From a virus: DNA of 55,029 nt. A model generated the notes under the pieces. It ran no database searches. It was given only the letters and a program-made list of their open reading frames with translations, and was not told the origin of the DNA. Made by a program: the position numbers and the translations under genes. The DNA is taken from positions 1-55,029 of the IMG/VR virus record IMGVR_UViG_3300020470_002235; one strand, written 5' to 3'. Position 1 is the stretch's first letter, and each line of letters opens with the position of its first letter. This document shows, piece after piece, positions 1-7,024 of the stretch.

Positions 1-87
1 CATGACGTGCAGTAGATTAAACTCACGGTAATATAGTGCTTTCGCTTTCTCTCGCAAAGCCCCCGAAAAAAAATTTTTAAATCGCAT
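1..87 (-). CDS. Partial CDS, N-terminus of unknown protein
   Basis: An ATG at 87 opens a reading frame that runs without a stop through the window edge (29 codons visible, beginning MRFKNFFSGALREKAKALYY). A GGAG ribosome-binding site sits 9 bases upstream, so translation from here is credible. The visible part is basic and short, and I do not recognise a family. It is the last gene of the minus-strand series visible here and would be read from the promoter near 319-347 through a hairpin-bearing leader. Confidence 0.55.
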   Translation of the reverse strand, partial: MRFKNFFSGALREKAKALYYREFNLLHVM

Positions 88-318
88 AATATAAATCTCC
101 AATAACTTTAAGGGTAGGGGTCTAGGTCGCTTCTGAGCTGTCTTAGGAGTCCCAAAATACTGTTTAGCCACTGTCCCTCGAAGGGGTGGGTGGCCTTCTC
201 ATGCCACCCTGCTGATTGTCGGTATCAGAACCCTAGAGTCTTAACGAGTTTATCAGAAAACTTACTGCGGCTTCTGTCGCAATTCACGGCATATACTCTA
301 GTCAAGCCGTTATATACT
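88..318 (-). other. Untranslated leader with hairpins
   Basis: No reading frame is convincing here. On the minus-strand RNA a perfect 7-bp stem forms from 188-194 with 203-209 (loop 195-202), followed at once by a small CCCT/AGGG hairpin with a UCG loop (about 174-186). The segment lies between a strong promoter-like sequence and the partial gene at 87, so it is either a structured 5' leader or a separate small RNA. No U-tract follows the hairpins, which argues against a simple terminator. Confidence 0.4.
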
Positions 319-347
319 ATTATATCATAGGTGGGTCTGTCCGTCTA
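319..347 (-). promoter_or_regulatory. Sigma70-like promoter with extended -10
   Basis: On the minus strand TAGACG (342-347) is followed by 17 bases and TATAAT (319-324), preceded by TGA, which makes an extended -10 (TGATATAAT). Predicted start is about 312. It overlaps the stop codon of the small gene at 345-575 and would drive the leader and gene at 1-87. Confidence 0.5.
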
Positions 348-575
348 GTGGAAAACTCTATCTTTCCCATTAACTACTAGTGCGCTGATATTAATATTCC
401 CTCTTGGGTCTATGTAACCATTACTCACACATATATCACACACGCAATCCCACGCCCAGTTCAGGTCAATGTCCTTATTCAGAGCGAGTTGCATTTGTTT
501 AGAGTTAAAGGGTATGACGATAGGTGAGCCATCTGACACGAGACTCCCACGAATACCATTTATAATACTACTCAT
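345..575 (-). CDS. Small hypothetical protein (76 aa)
   Basis: A 76-residue soluble protein with two close cysteines (CVCDIC, middle of the protein) and no membrane segment. I do not recognise it. It is the only credible minus-strand frame in a gene-poor segment. There is no clear Shine-Dalgarno sequence. An early-type promoter (583-612) ends only about 8 bases before the ATG, so its mRNA would be nearly leaderless. Sequence composition looks protein-like rather than random, but confidence is moderate. Confidence 0.5.
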   Translation of the reverse strand: MSSIINGIRGSLVSDGSPIVIPFNSKQMQLALNKDIDLNWAWDCVCDICVSNGYIDPRGNINISALVVNGKDRVFH

Positions 576-582
576 ATTGGCT

Positions 583-612
583 AGCTTAACACAAAAGTAT
601 AGTCATTGTCAA
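583..612 (-). promoter_or_regulatory. Early-type promoter TTGACAATGACT / TGTTAAGCT
   Basis: TTGACA (607-612 on the minus strand) continues as ATGACT and is followed 18 bases after the hexamer by TAAGCT (583-588) with the TG of an extended -10. The same TTGACAATGACT...TGTTAAGCTA block recurs at 10194-10223, and related copies lie at 664 and 925, so it is a shared phage promoter and not a chance match. Predicted start is close to 576, next to the ATG at 575. Confidence 0.6.
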
Positions 613-663
613 GCGCTTTCGACCCCCTCTGAGACCCCTATGGCCACTGCGTTTCAGAGGTGC

Positions 664-692
664 TTGACAATGCCTTGCGAATATGTTATAAT
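664..692 (+). promoter_or_regulatory. Consensus sigma70 promoter on the plus strand
   Basis: TTGACA (664-669), 17 bases, TATAAT (687-692), with TG one base before the -10: a textbook extended sigma70 promoter. It is the only strong promoter I see pointing to the plus strand in a window whose genes are all on the minus strand. It shares TTGACAATG with the early-type minus promoters. Predicted start is about 699. No plus-strand gene follows, so an RNA product is the simplest reading. Confidence 0.65.
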
Positions 693-698
693 GGCTGG

Positions 699-850
699 CT
701 GGCCTTTGCGTTTTCGGATAGGTACTCTCCCCAAGCCATAAGGAGTGAAGGGTTGCTTTTAGGAGGCTTGATAACTCCCAGCACCTATAAAAAAACCCCC
801 TCTCAGCGTATCTTCTCGTTGGAAAGCCTTCTAAAGAGGGGGGTAAATCC
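699..850 (+). ncRNA. Candidate plus-strand small RNA
   Basis: Inferred transcript from the consensus promoter at 664-692. It contains AAGCC/GGCTT and GGAG/CTCC complementary pairs near 745-795, and a long-range stem between ACCCCCTCT (about 795-804) and AGAGGGGGGT (about 835-844). No run of T follows the last stem, so the 3' end is uncertain. It converges with the minus promoter at 925-954, so both strands may be transcribed. The assignment is inference from promoter and structure only. Confidence 0.35.
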
Positions 851-924
851 CTATCGACACATGGGTTAAGCCGTTACGGTATCTAACAATTCACAATTAA
901 TCTCCCATTACTCATCATGTGGCC

Positions 925-954
925 AGTATAACAGTTATTGAGAGTCATTGTCAA
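925..954 (-). promoter_or_regulatory. Early-type promoter TTGACAATGACT / TGTTATACT
   Basis: On the minus strand TTGACA (949-954) continues as ATGACT, with TGTTATACT placed so that TATACT (925-930) is the -10 after an 18-base spacer. It belongs to the same set as 583-612 and 10194-10223. It faces the plus-strand promoter at 664-692, so transcripts would overlap antisense. The first downstream gene on its strand is the 76-aa protein at 575. Confidence 0.55.
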
Positions 955-1324
955 GCATTTATTTTACAGGGGCTTCACACTATTGTTCGCTGCCGCTGCC
1001 ATGGCCGACCCCCCTTACACACCCCTTGATACACTTAGTGTTCACTCACATACATACGGGCACACTCTCCGTCTGCGCCTCATGGCCGTTTCGTCTTCGT
1101 GATTTGGGTTTTGGATTTGCGCTCTCGGGCCCTCTGAGGGCTTGACACCCGACTAAAACTCGTGTTTGTATCCCCGAACAACACCACATAAAGTCGTTTT
1201 TTAATATAGTTCACATACGGAGTCAAAAGGGAATATTATTTTACACTTTCTCACACTTCTACACACATTATATTCAACGCACCTACGCAGTCCTCAGAAT
1301 TATATTAAACGTACGCAGAATCAG

Positions 1325-1540
1325 TTACTTACGTCTCTCCCATACAGTCCCTTTTCTCCAATTATCAGGGTCAAAGTGATTACCCTTACACTTATTGGAT
1401 TCGTCTATGATTTCGTCTGATACCTTTGTCTCCCATATAGAGGGTATGAGTCCGTGTATAAAGAGTATAAATGACATTCTCCATGCGTGTATAAGGTGGG
1501 TTAGATACCCCATGTTTATATCTTTTAGGTGTTGAAACAT
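1325..1540 (-). CDS. DUF6356-like small membrane protein
   Basis: 71 residues. The first 40 (HLKDINMGYLTHLIHAWRMS, then a hydrophobic stretch ending IHGLIPSIWE) resemble DUF6356, a short family typified by HLK..N.TY..HL....R.S...F.H...P. The tail is charged. A GGGGGA ribosome-binding site overlaps the end of the upstream gene, which ends 7 bases before this ATG, so the two are probably co-translated. Function is unknown for the family; a membrane or periphery location is likely. Confidence 0.6.
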   Translation of the reverse strand: MFQHLKDINMGYLTHLIHAWRMSFILFIHGLIPSIWETKVSDEIIDESNKCKGNHFDPDNWRKGTVWERRK

Positions 1541-1546
1541 ATCTTA

Positions 1547-2878
1547 TTATCCCCCCTTTGCACTAATATGAGTCGGCCATACATTCTTTGGACGTTTATA
1601 TTTAGAGTCCTTAGCGTCGTATGTGTGTATACTGGGTTGGGTTTGGTGTGAAACATAGGTTATTACGTTCTTTTCTGTATGGTTTCCTACGTTGTCTACA
1701 TGGTTGAAGTGTGTTCTTAGTTGTTCTAGGTGCGTGGCGTGTTCGGGTGTATTCTCATGTGCGAGGTAATTGATTGCACATATACCCGTTTTTGTGAGTC
1801 TATTCTTTAATCCCCTATAGAAGTTATCATTATATTTAAAGGTGGTTTTATCGTTTGCGAGGTCTAGGATTATTATATCGTATTGTTTGTCTCCCCTATG
1901 TATCCATTTAAATGCATCGTCATTGATTACGTTTATATCCTTAGGCATTTGGAAGTGGTCTTGGGCGATTTGCGTGAGTTCAGGAATGAGTTCTACCACG
2001 TCTATGTTCTTACACTTAGTGTTTTTATGTATCCATGAGGGTATAACTCCACCACCAAGTCCTAGCACAAGTACATTTTTTAGGTCTTCTTCGTCACAAT
2101 AACAGTCTTTGCAGGTGTGTTCCCATACCACATCACATAGTTGTTGGACATAAGGATAATATAGTTCTGTAGGGTTGTTGTTTAGAATGTGGGTCTGAAC
2201 CAACCATGTGTTATGTCCGAAATATAGGGACGTATGCGTATCGGTTTTCTTGACGACAATAGGCATACCCTCATACTCTGATTCATGCACGATAGTCTCT
2301 TGGTTGGGTCTTTTTATGTGTAGGAATCGTTTGTGGTCTCTCATGGGTTCTTCGTAGTGTGTGTATATGTCGAAGGCCATAGATATGCGTGGTTGTGTGT
2401 GTATATTGGTTTTGACTTCGTGTGGGTGTAACATTCCAGCGACGTGTAGTGTACCTCTAACGTTCTCTTGTGGTTCTCCGTCCCAATGCGTATAAGTTGG
2501 GTCTTTTCCGTCTAGGTATATGGAACACGCAAGAAGTTTATTTTGGTCTTCCGTATCGGCGTGGGTGTGTGTACCTATCGATTGGTTTTGGTGGAGTATG
2601 TTTCCCCAACATTGCACCCATAGTTCGTCATGAGGTGTGAACATAGGTAGAGTGAAGATTCTATCAGGGATATTCAGTGGTCTAATATCAGGGTGGGTTA
2701 ATAGATTATAGACCGAATATTGTTTGGTTGTTCCCTGATAGAACGTATTCTTATCTTGGTTGGGTATTGCGAGTATCTTGTGTTCGTCTCGTCTTAGTAT
2801 CCCTGCGATAAATTCACATTCCTCTTCAGTAAGGAAATCAGTAAATTCTGTATGAGAATGTGGGTCTAGATGAACCAT
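1547..2878 (-). CDS. 2OG-Fe(II) oxygenase-like / spermidine-synthase-like methyltransferase fusion
   Basis: 443 residues in two parts. Residues 1-175 look like a 2-oxoglutarate/Fe(II) dioxygenase double-stranded helix: an H-x-D pair (H106, D108), a distal histidine (H151 or H153) and a following arginine (R164, in PRISMAFD). Residues 265-400 are a Rossmann methyltransferase of the spermidine synthase type, with glycine-rich VLVLGLGGGVIPSW at about 270-282 and an acidic VVEL after it. A cysteine cluster (EHTCKDCYC) lies between them. The methyltransferase half is clearly paralogous to the stand-alone protein at 38663-39316 (both have GGGVIPS then HxNT). Substrate unknown. Its start overlaps the upstream gene by 13 bases. 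Confidence 0.7.
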   Translation of the reverse strand: MVHLDPHSHTEFTDFLTEEECEFIAGILRRDEHKILAIPNQDKNTFYQGTTKQYSVYNLLTHPDIRPLNIPDRIFTLPMFTPHDELWVQCWGNILHQNQSIGTHTHADTEDQNKLLACSIYLDGKDPTYTHWDGEPQENVRGTLHVAGMLHPHEVKTNIHTQPRISMAFDIYTHYEEPMRDHKRFLHIKRPNQETIVHESEYEGMPIVVKKTDTHTSLYFGHNTWLVQTHILNNNPTELYYPYVQQLCDVVWEHTCKDCYCDEEDLKNVLVLGLGGGVIPSWIHKNTKCKNIDVVELIPELTQIAQDHFQMPKDINVINDDAFKWIHRGDKQYDIIILDLANDKTTFKYNDNFYRGLKNRLTKTGICAINYLAHENTPEHATHLEQLRTHFNHVDNVGNHTEKNVITYVSHQTQPSIHTYDAKDSKYKRPKNVWPTHISAKGG

Positions 2879-3750
2879 AGTCGTGCATACATATCAGACT
2901 TAATGTCGTCTCTACCGTCTAGATATATGAATCGCACTTGTTTCGATACGTCTCTCCATTCATGATTATATGAGAACAAAGGAGCGTCCATGTCCTCGTC
3001 CATAGGTGGATACCATTCTTGTGGGAAGTATGGACGAATTATCTCTTCGTATTGTGCGTTGAGTTCGTCATTCTTCTCTTGGTCATTCAAATAATAAGGG
3101 CTAAATTGTGCGAGTTTGGTGGGTAGAACGACTCCTTTGAATGAGTCTTCTATAAACTTCCATACTCCACCCTTGTCTTTGTATTCGTCTATGGATTCCC
3201 TTGTAAACTTTTGTTTAATGTCTTTTAGGGTATTTCCTGCGTAACCTATGTACCACTCTGCACGATATTCACATGGATTATCGTCTGTCCACCATTTCAT
3301 AGGTAGTTCTAAGAATGGTAGTGAATTGTCTTGTACCATTTTCATAGTCTCTAAGTCCATTCCATGTCCTTGAGGAAGTTCATGCACGTCCCCAGGCATA
3401 GGCATATTTCCTAGTATTGCAGTCTGACACAAATCAAGAGGCATAAGTCTAGGGTTCCATATCACATTCTTAGAGTATTTCTCTTGCAATAATGGGTGGT
3501 CAAACAGTTCTAGAATATTCCATTCGTCATGTGCATCGGAAGGAATTTGTAATCTTTGGTTTCCCTCTGCATAAGGTATGTGTGTAATTTCAGGTAATAG
3601 ACCTTGACCGTCTCCACCAAAAGAAAAGAAGTTAACTTGGTTAGCTTCCTGTATCATTTTGATGCGATATTTTAGTAGTCTGACAAAAGACTCGTTGATA
3701 ACTTCGGAAGAATGTATCTCCCTACAATGCATGATAATATTTGTTGCCAT
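2866..3750 (-). CDS. Conserved-looking hypothetical protein (294 aa)
   Basis: 294 residues, soluble, acidic and rich in aromatic residues, with no signal peptide or membrane segment. No motif I can name. Some stretches (PMKWWTDDNPCEYRAEWYIG) look strongly constrained. It overlaps the oxygenase-methyltransferase fusion by 13 bases and is probably translated with it, so it may be a substrate or partner of that enzyme. An AGGA site precedes the ATG and a CTAAATA late-type box lies at 3778-3784. Confidence 0.6.
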   Translation of the reverse strand: MATNIIMHCREIHSSEVINESFVRLLKYRIKMIQEANQVNFFSFGGDGQGLLPEITHIPYAEGNQRLQIPSDAHDEWNILELFDHPLLQEKYSKNVIWNPRLMPLDLCQTAILGNMPMPGDVHELPQGHGMDLETMKMVQDNSLPFLELPMKWWTDDNPCEYRAEWYIGYAGNTLKDIKQKFTRESIDEYKDKGGVWKFIEDSFKGVVLPTKLAQFSPYYLNDQEKNDELNAQYEEIIRPYFPQEWYPPMDEDMDAPLFSYNHEWRDVSKQVRFIYLDGRDDIKSDMYARLWFI

Positions 3751-3777
3751 TATATAAATCCTATAAAATAATAATAA

Positions 3778-3784
3778 TATTTAG
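3778..3784 (-). promoter_or_regulatory. Late-promoter-like box CTAAATA
   Basis: Minus strand CTAAATA, related to the T4 late -10 (TATAAATA), about 28 bases upstream of the ATG at 3750 and just after the terminator hairpin at 3795-3822. Placement between a terminator and a start codon supports it. Confidence 0.4.
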
Positions 3785-3787
3785 TTT

Positions 3788-3822
3788 CTTAAAACCATAC
3801 CCCTATTTTACTAGAGGTATGG
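3788..3822 (-). terminator. Rho-independent terminator
   Basis: On the minus-strand RNA CCATACCTCT pairs with AGGGGTATGG across an 8-base loop (10 bp, one G-U), followed by TTTTAAG. It lies directly after the 36-aa gene at 3840-3950, separating the tRNA-Ala/accessory block from the 2866-3750 gene. Confidence 0.65.
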
Positions 3823-3839
3823 GATTTCCACAAGTGGTT

Positions 3840-3950
3840 TTATGTAATCATATTGACTACTCTAGGTAGTCTACCACTCTTCATAAGTTTATGGGTTTTG
3901 TCTGCGAATATCTTTAGATATAGAACAGACAATGATGCATATTTTCGCAT
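3840..3950 (-). CDS. Small basic protein (36 aa)
   Basis: 36 codons plus stop, starting MRKYASLSVLYLKIF. A strong GGAG site 8 bases before the ATG and a rho-independent terminator right after the stop support a real gene. The product is basic with a short hydrophobic N-terminal half. No family recognised. Confidence 0.5.
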   Translation of the reverse strand: MRKYASLSVLYLKIFADKTHKLMKSGRLPRVVNMIT

Positions 3951-4059
3951 TTTTATCTCCTATATTGTATGGTGACTATCCGTGAACTTTGGACTTCGAA
4001 CTTAATCTACTTACTCTTGTCACATAATTGTCACATTAATATATAGGTGAATCAATGCA

Positions 4060-4242
4060 TTAATCGTCTCTAAAAAACCCAAATCTCTTTAAAGTTAGGC
4101 GACCTTCAGAATCTTCGGAGACTCGCAGTAAGTCACCTATCTTTATGTTTAATTTGTTTGAGAGGTCAGGGTCATCATCAAATGATACGTCCCCGTCCTC
4201 ATTAAGATAAAATCTATAATCTATAAACGTCATCTTATCCAT
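4060..4242 (-). CDS. Small acidic hypothetical protein (60 aa)
   Basis: 60 residues. The middle (LNIKIGDLLRVSEDSEGRLT) resembles the swapped-hairpin pattern of AbrB/MazE-like small proteins, in which a hydrophobic-GD-hydrophobic turn is followed by an acidic turn, but this is a weak analogy. AGGAG-like bases precede the ATG. It sits just downstream of tRNA-Ala. Confidence 0.5.
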   Translation of the reverse strand: MDKMTFIDYRFYLNEDGDVSFDDDPDLSNKLNIKIGDLLRVSEDSEGRLTLKRFGFFRDD

Positions 4243-4268
4243 ACCGTTCTCCTCATGGATTAGGAAAC

Positions 4269-4344
4269 TGGTGGAGCTGATAGGAATCGAACCTACGACC
4301 TACTGGATGCAAACCAGTCGCTCTCCCTACTGAGCTACAGCCCC
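4269..4344 (-). tRNA. tRNA-Ala (anticodon TGC)
   Basis: A full cloverleaf can be folded. The acceptor stem GGGGCTG pairs with CAGCTCC (one G-U). The D arm has TAGCTCAGTAGGGAGAGC. The anticodon stem ACTGG/CCAGT carries loop TTTGCAT, so the anticodon is TGC (alanine). The T arm has GGTTCGATTCC. CCA is encoded at the 3' end. It lies in a short gap between the 60-aa genes at 4352 and 4060. Confidence 0.93.
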
Positions 4345-4351
4345 AAATCAG

Positions 4352-4534
4352 TTATTTCTTTTTGGTTGTAGTTTTTTTCTTCGCAGTAGTTTTCTTTCTA
4401 CTCTTGTAGACTCTCTTTTTTGACTCGTCTACATTAGGTGTGGATTTGTCGTCTGCAACATAACGACCCTTCTCGTCTCTTGCACGAACAGTGACAAATC
4501 CTAACCAGTCAGTCATTTTAGTGAACCAACCCAT
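4352..4534 (-). CDS. Small lysine-rich protein (60 aa)
   Basis: 60 residues: a hydrophobic start (MGWFTKMTDWLGF), a motif ARDEKGRYVADDKSTPNV that I recall from many marine T4-like small proteins, then a K/T-rich basic tail. Probably nucleic-acid- or membrane-associated; function unknown. It follows the outer-membrane-like gene with only 2 bases between them. Confidence 0.6.
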   Translation of the reverse strand: MGWFTKMTDWLGFVTVRARDEKGRYVADDKSTPNVDESKKRVYKSRKKTTAKKKTTTKKK

Positions 4535-4536
4535 TA

Positions 4537-5187
4537 TTAAAACCCTCTATCAAAGTTATAAGTTAATGATGCGAATACTGAGTCTGCAGCCTGACCTTCG
4601 AACACATCTGTTCCAACGGTTACACTGAAGTTGTATCTGTTTTCTGCACCAAATGATTTACCGACTTGTAATTGAGTAAAGTCTTCATCACCGTCTTCTA
4701 GGTCATGAATACCATGTATCAATTTCAGGTCGAATACATTACCAACTAACCACCCGAACTCATAAGATAATTCTGCGTAGTTGTTGTCGGTGTTTATGTC
4801 ATGATATACGATTGTTGAAAAACCACCAACATTTAGTTGTGTGTACAGTTCTTCAAATGTATCAGCAAGACCGTCATAGGTATATCTGATATACCCTGAG
4901 TCTAATGAAACATTGTCGGATACCTGTAAATCATATCCTGCATACCAATCCACTTCCTTTGAAGTTTCATCATCACCTTCGAACTCAACCTGAGCCATAT
5001 ATGTTCCCACATAGAATCCTAAGTCTGATAATACTTCACCTTGAAAGTGAACAGAAGGTAGTCCTCTTGATTGAGTGACTCCTCTCCAAACGTAATCTGA
5101 GTCGTAACCCACATTACCATTTATTGACCCTGCGAAAGCAGGTATCGATAGGACTGATATAATCAATCCAAGTAATAAATTCTTCAT
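4537..5187 (-). CDS. Secreted outer-membrane beta-barrel-like protein (TIGR02001/Gcw_chp-like)
   Basis: 216 residues with a clear Sec signal peptide (MKNLLLGLIISVLSIPAFA, cut near residue 19). The mature start (GNVGYDSDYVWRGVTQS) matches the TIGR02001/Gcw_chp family of proteobacterial outer-membrane proteins, where S-D-Y-x-x-R-G is diagnostic. The rest alternates polar and hydrophobic residues as beta-barrel strands do, ending in aromatic-rich SLTYNF. In a phage this would alter the infected cell's outer membrane; receptor masking or superinfection exclusion is my inference. SD is AGGAG. Confidence 0.75.
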   Translation of the reverse strand: MKNLLLGLIISVLSIPAFAGSINGNVGYDSDYVWRGVTQSRGLPSVHFQGEVLSDLGFYVGTYMAQVEFEGDDETSKEVDWYAGYDLQVSDNVSLDSGYIRYTYDGLADTFEELYTQLNVGGFSTIVYHDINTDNNYAELSYEFGWLVGNVFDLKLIHGIHDLEDGDEDFTQLQVGKSFGAENRYNFSVTVGTDVFEGQAADSVFASLTYNFDRGF

Positions 5188-5199
5188 AATTTACTCCTA

Positions 5200-5433
5200 T
5201 TATTTACTTACGGCAAACTTTTCACGTCTGACTAACTCATTCATTATTTTTTGTTTGAGTTTGCCTTTCCCTTTCTTGTTTACCAACCTTCCACTAGAAT
5301 CCTCTTCTGTACAGGATTCCAATTCCTTTTCTAAGGTCTCAATCGATTGACACTTCATATAATGGTGTTCAATCGTTGTCTTCTTAGTTTGTCTGTCGTA
5401 TCTTTTTGCAGACTCTTTAAATTTAATCGGCAT
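5200..5433 (-). CDS. Small basic hypothetical protein (77 aa)
   Basis: 77 residues, highly charged, predicted helical in its second half (IETLEKELESC and KGKLKQKIMNELVRRE). Resembles small conserved proteins of marine T4-like phages, function unknown. A GGGAG site lies within the end of the upstream 52-aa gene, so the two are coupled. Confidence 0.6.
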   Translation of the reverse strand: MPIKFKESAKRYDRQTKKTTIEHHYMKCQSIETLEKELESCTEEDSSGRLVNKKGKGKLKQKIMNELVRREKFAVSK

Positions 5434-5435
5434 AA

Positions 5436-5594
5436 TTATCTCCCTTGTCCTCGATATGGTTTGTGTGACCTTTTTTTGCTCTTATTCATCGTGGACATGG
5501 CGATTTTGACTTTTCGTCCTCTACCACCAGTACCAATAGAACTTGATTTTGGTTTTGTGATTATTGAAAATCTTTTTATTCCTGATTTTTTCAT
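5436..5594 (-). CDS. Small very basic protein (52 aa)
   Basis: 52 codons plus stop, starting MKKSGIKRFSIITKPKSSS and ending HKPYRGQGR. AAGGAG precedes the ATG at ideal spacing. The G/S/K/R-rich composition and PYRGQGR ending suggest nucleic acid binding. It sits 5 bases after the 34-aa gene upstream and ends 2 bases before the next ATG, in a tightly packed operon. Confidence 0.55.
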   Translation of the reverse strand: MKKSGIKRFSIITKPKSSSIGTGGRGRKVKIAMSTMNKSKKRSHKPYRGQGR

Positions 5595-5600
5595 AACTCC

Positions 5601-5705
5601 TTAAGTGATTGCGAATGATACTAATAATAACTGCATAACCTCTACTACTAGTAAGAATGCAGTCAGTGTTGTTAAAATTTTTAATATTGTTATTTGTTTT
5701 CTCAT
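5601..5705 (-). CDS. Single-pass membrane peptide (34 aa)
   Basis: 34 residues consisting almost wholly of one hydrophobic helix after a basic start (MRKQITILKILTTLTAFLLV). AAGGAAA lies before the ATG. It is 9 bases after the stop of the oxygenase upstream. Likely an inner-membrane peptide; function unknown. Confidence 0.45.
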   Translation of the reverse strand: MRKQITILKILTTLTAFLLVVEVMQLLLVSFAIT

Positions 5706-5714
5706 TAAATTTCC

Positions 5715-6335
5715 TTATAGTTTAATTTGTGTCTTTGGGTGCGTGGGTGCATCTCCCAAAGTGTCATACTCTGTCATACTCTCTTCTAAATGAGGTGCAA
5801 ACCACATTGAGAGTACATATCTTTCCCCTGTAAGGACTGGTTCTACACCATGCCACCTTTCAGTTGAGTTATTAAAAGCAACCATTGACCCCGTAAAAGG
5901 TATTATCTTATGTCCATCTACGGTTAAGTTACCACCAGTGAAATCTTCATTTAGATTGAAGATAACAGTTCCTGTATCACCTTCATCTGAGTCGTCTTTA
6001 TGAAACGGACAAAATGATTCCATTGGGTATTTTAATATTTGCATATATGAAACCATCTCAAAGTCATCACCCCAAGGCACAAACTCATCAACCCATTCTA
6101 AAATCTGCATGAAATCAGGATTAGATGAAAGAATTGTATAAGATTCTCTTCCTTGCTCATTGGTGAACTTAACTCTGTCTTCGTCTTCTTCGTGTAAAGG
6201 TGCAAAATGACCACCATGTTCTTCGTTCATGGATTTGAGTTCAGTGAATGGTGCGACTTCATGCATTTCAATTATTGCATTACAAAGATTCTCAGGAAGA
6301 GCTGCGTGTCCGATTATTAAGATAGGATTGTTCAT
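5715..6335 (-). CDS. 2OG-Fe(II) oxygenase (prolyl-4-hydroxylase-like)
   Basis: 206 residues starting MNNPILIIGHAALP. The jelly-roll signature is plain: HKDDSD (H-x-D metal pair), then a distal histidine in RWHGVEPV, then R in GERYVLSMWF for 2-oxoglutarate. This fits the P4H-like class that hydroxylates protein or small-molecule substrates. I chose the ATG at 6335 because its bases overlap the stop of the upstream gene (TAATG); the longer frame begins with a TTG. It is the last of three consecutive oxygenases. Substrate unknown. Confidence 0.8.
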   Translation of the reverse strand: MNNPILIIGHAALPENLCNAIIEMHEVAPFTELKSMNEEHGGHFAPLHEEDEDRVKFTNEQGRESYTILSSNPDFMQILEWVDEFVPWGDDFEMVSYMQILKYPMESFCPFHKDDSDEGDTGTVIFNLNEDFTGGNLTVDGHKIIPFTGSMVAFNNSTERWHGVEPVLTGERYVLSMWFAPHLEESMTEYDTLGDAPTHPKTQIKL

Positions 6336-7024
6336 TACCAATTTCTCACTGGGTGTAAAAAGTTTACTTGGGTATATCTCCAAGTTTCACCTGTATATTT
6401 AGAGTAGTCATCTATCCATGCTCCGTGAATCCTATTGCCTGGAAATATGACACACCTGTTGAATTTTGCAGGGACTACTCTTTTCAATTCAAATCTATCT
6501 AACACTGGATACAATACGTTCAAGTGTTCGTCATTTGATAACCATGTTCCTTCATAAATTGCAGTTCCACCGTCCTCTTCTTTATCCATGTAGATAATCA
6601 TGTTGAGTGTGGATTCGTTATCAGGTGTATCGAGTTCTGAATCAGTGTGTGGATAATGTTGTATATTCTTATCAAATACACTTAGTGTTTGGAAACAGTT
6701 AAATTCATATATCCTAGACCAGTTATATTCTCCTTTGTGAAAGTATTTTTGACATAAACTTACCACTCTTCCCATTTCATTTTCATATATTCTTGTTGGG
6801 TGTGCTATTTTGTCTGTAATTCTACAGTCATTATAGTCAATACCATTCCTAGTGTTTCGTTCTGTAGTGTATTTCCACATAGGATAATCTCTATTCCTGA
6901 CCCACTCATAAAGTGTATCAGGGTCTTCATAGAAATTATCTATGGTCAACACTTCACCGTCAAACTCTGCATTGAAGGTTGAACTGAATTTAAACAGTTC
7001 GTCTAATACAAATGGTTTACCCAT
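6335..7024 (-). CDS. 2OG-Fe(II) oxygenase-like protein (DUF6445-like)
   Basis: 229 residues starting MGKPFVLDELFKF. An H-x-D pair (YPHTDSEL), a distal histidine (RIHGAW) and a late arginine (WRYTQVNF) give the 2-oxoglutarate/Fe(II) layout, close to the DUF6445 type. GAGGAG precedes the chosen ATG; an upstream in-frame TTG is less likely. It overlaps the preceding oxygenase by 8 bases and the next by 1, so the three are a coupled set. Confidence 0.72.
   Translation of the reverse strand: MGKPFVLDELFKFSSTFNAEFDGEVLTIDNFYEDPDTLYEWVRNRDYPMWKYTTERNTRNGIDYNDCRITDKIAHPTRIYENEMGRVVSLCQKYFHKGEYNWSRIYEFNCFQTLSVFDKNIQHYPHTDSELDTPDNESTLNMIIYMDKEEDGGTAIYEGTWLSNDEHLNVLYPVLDRFELKRVVPAKFNRCVIFPGNRIHGAWIDDYSKYTGETWRYTQVNFLHPVRNW

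Larger units (their letters stand above)
576..1324. other. Gene-poor early-region segment with promoters on both strands
   Basis: No convincing protein gene is found in these 750 bases; the open frames here are interrupted and lack ribosome-binding sites. The segment holds an early-type minus promoter (583-612), a consensus plus-strand promoter (664-692), a second early-type minus promoter (925-954), a long CCCCCTCT/AGAGGGGGG inverted repeat (795-843) and a GCCCTC-TGA-GAGGGC-like hairpin just before 1142. It looks more G+C-rich than the coding blocks. Small RNAs are more likely here than proteins. Confidence 0.5.

Noticed and set aside
1142-1170. Possible plus-strand promoter TTGACA-N17-TTTGTA
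   Set aside because: The -10 is poor and nothing on the plus strand follows; kept only as part of the segment description.
6336-6383. Longer N-terminus for the P4H-like oxygenase
   Set aside because: It would begin with TTG and lacks a ribosome-binding site; the ATG at 6335 is coupled to the upstream stop. The same reasoning applies to the extended starts at 7078, 11683, 37680 and 39331.
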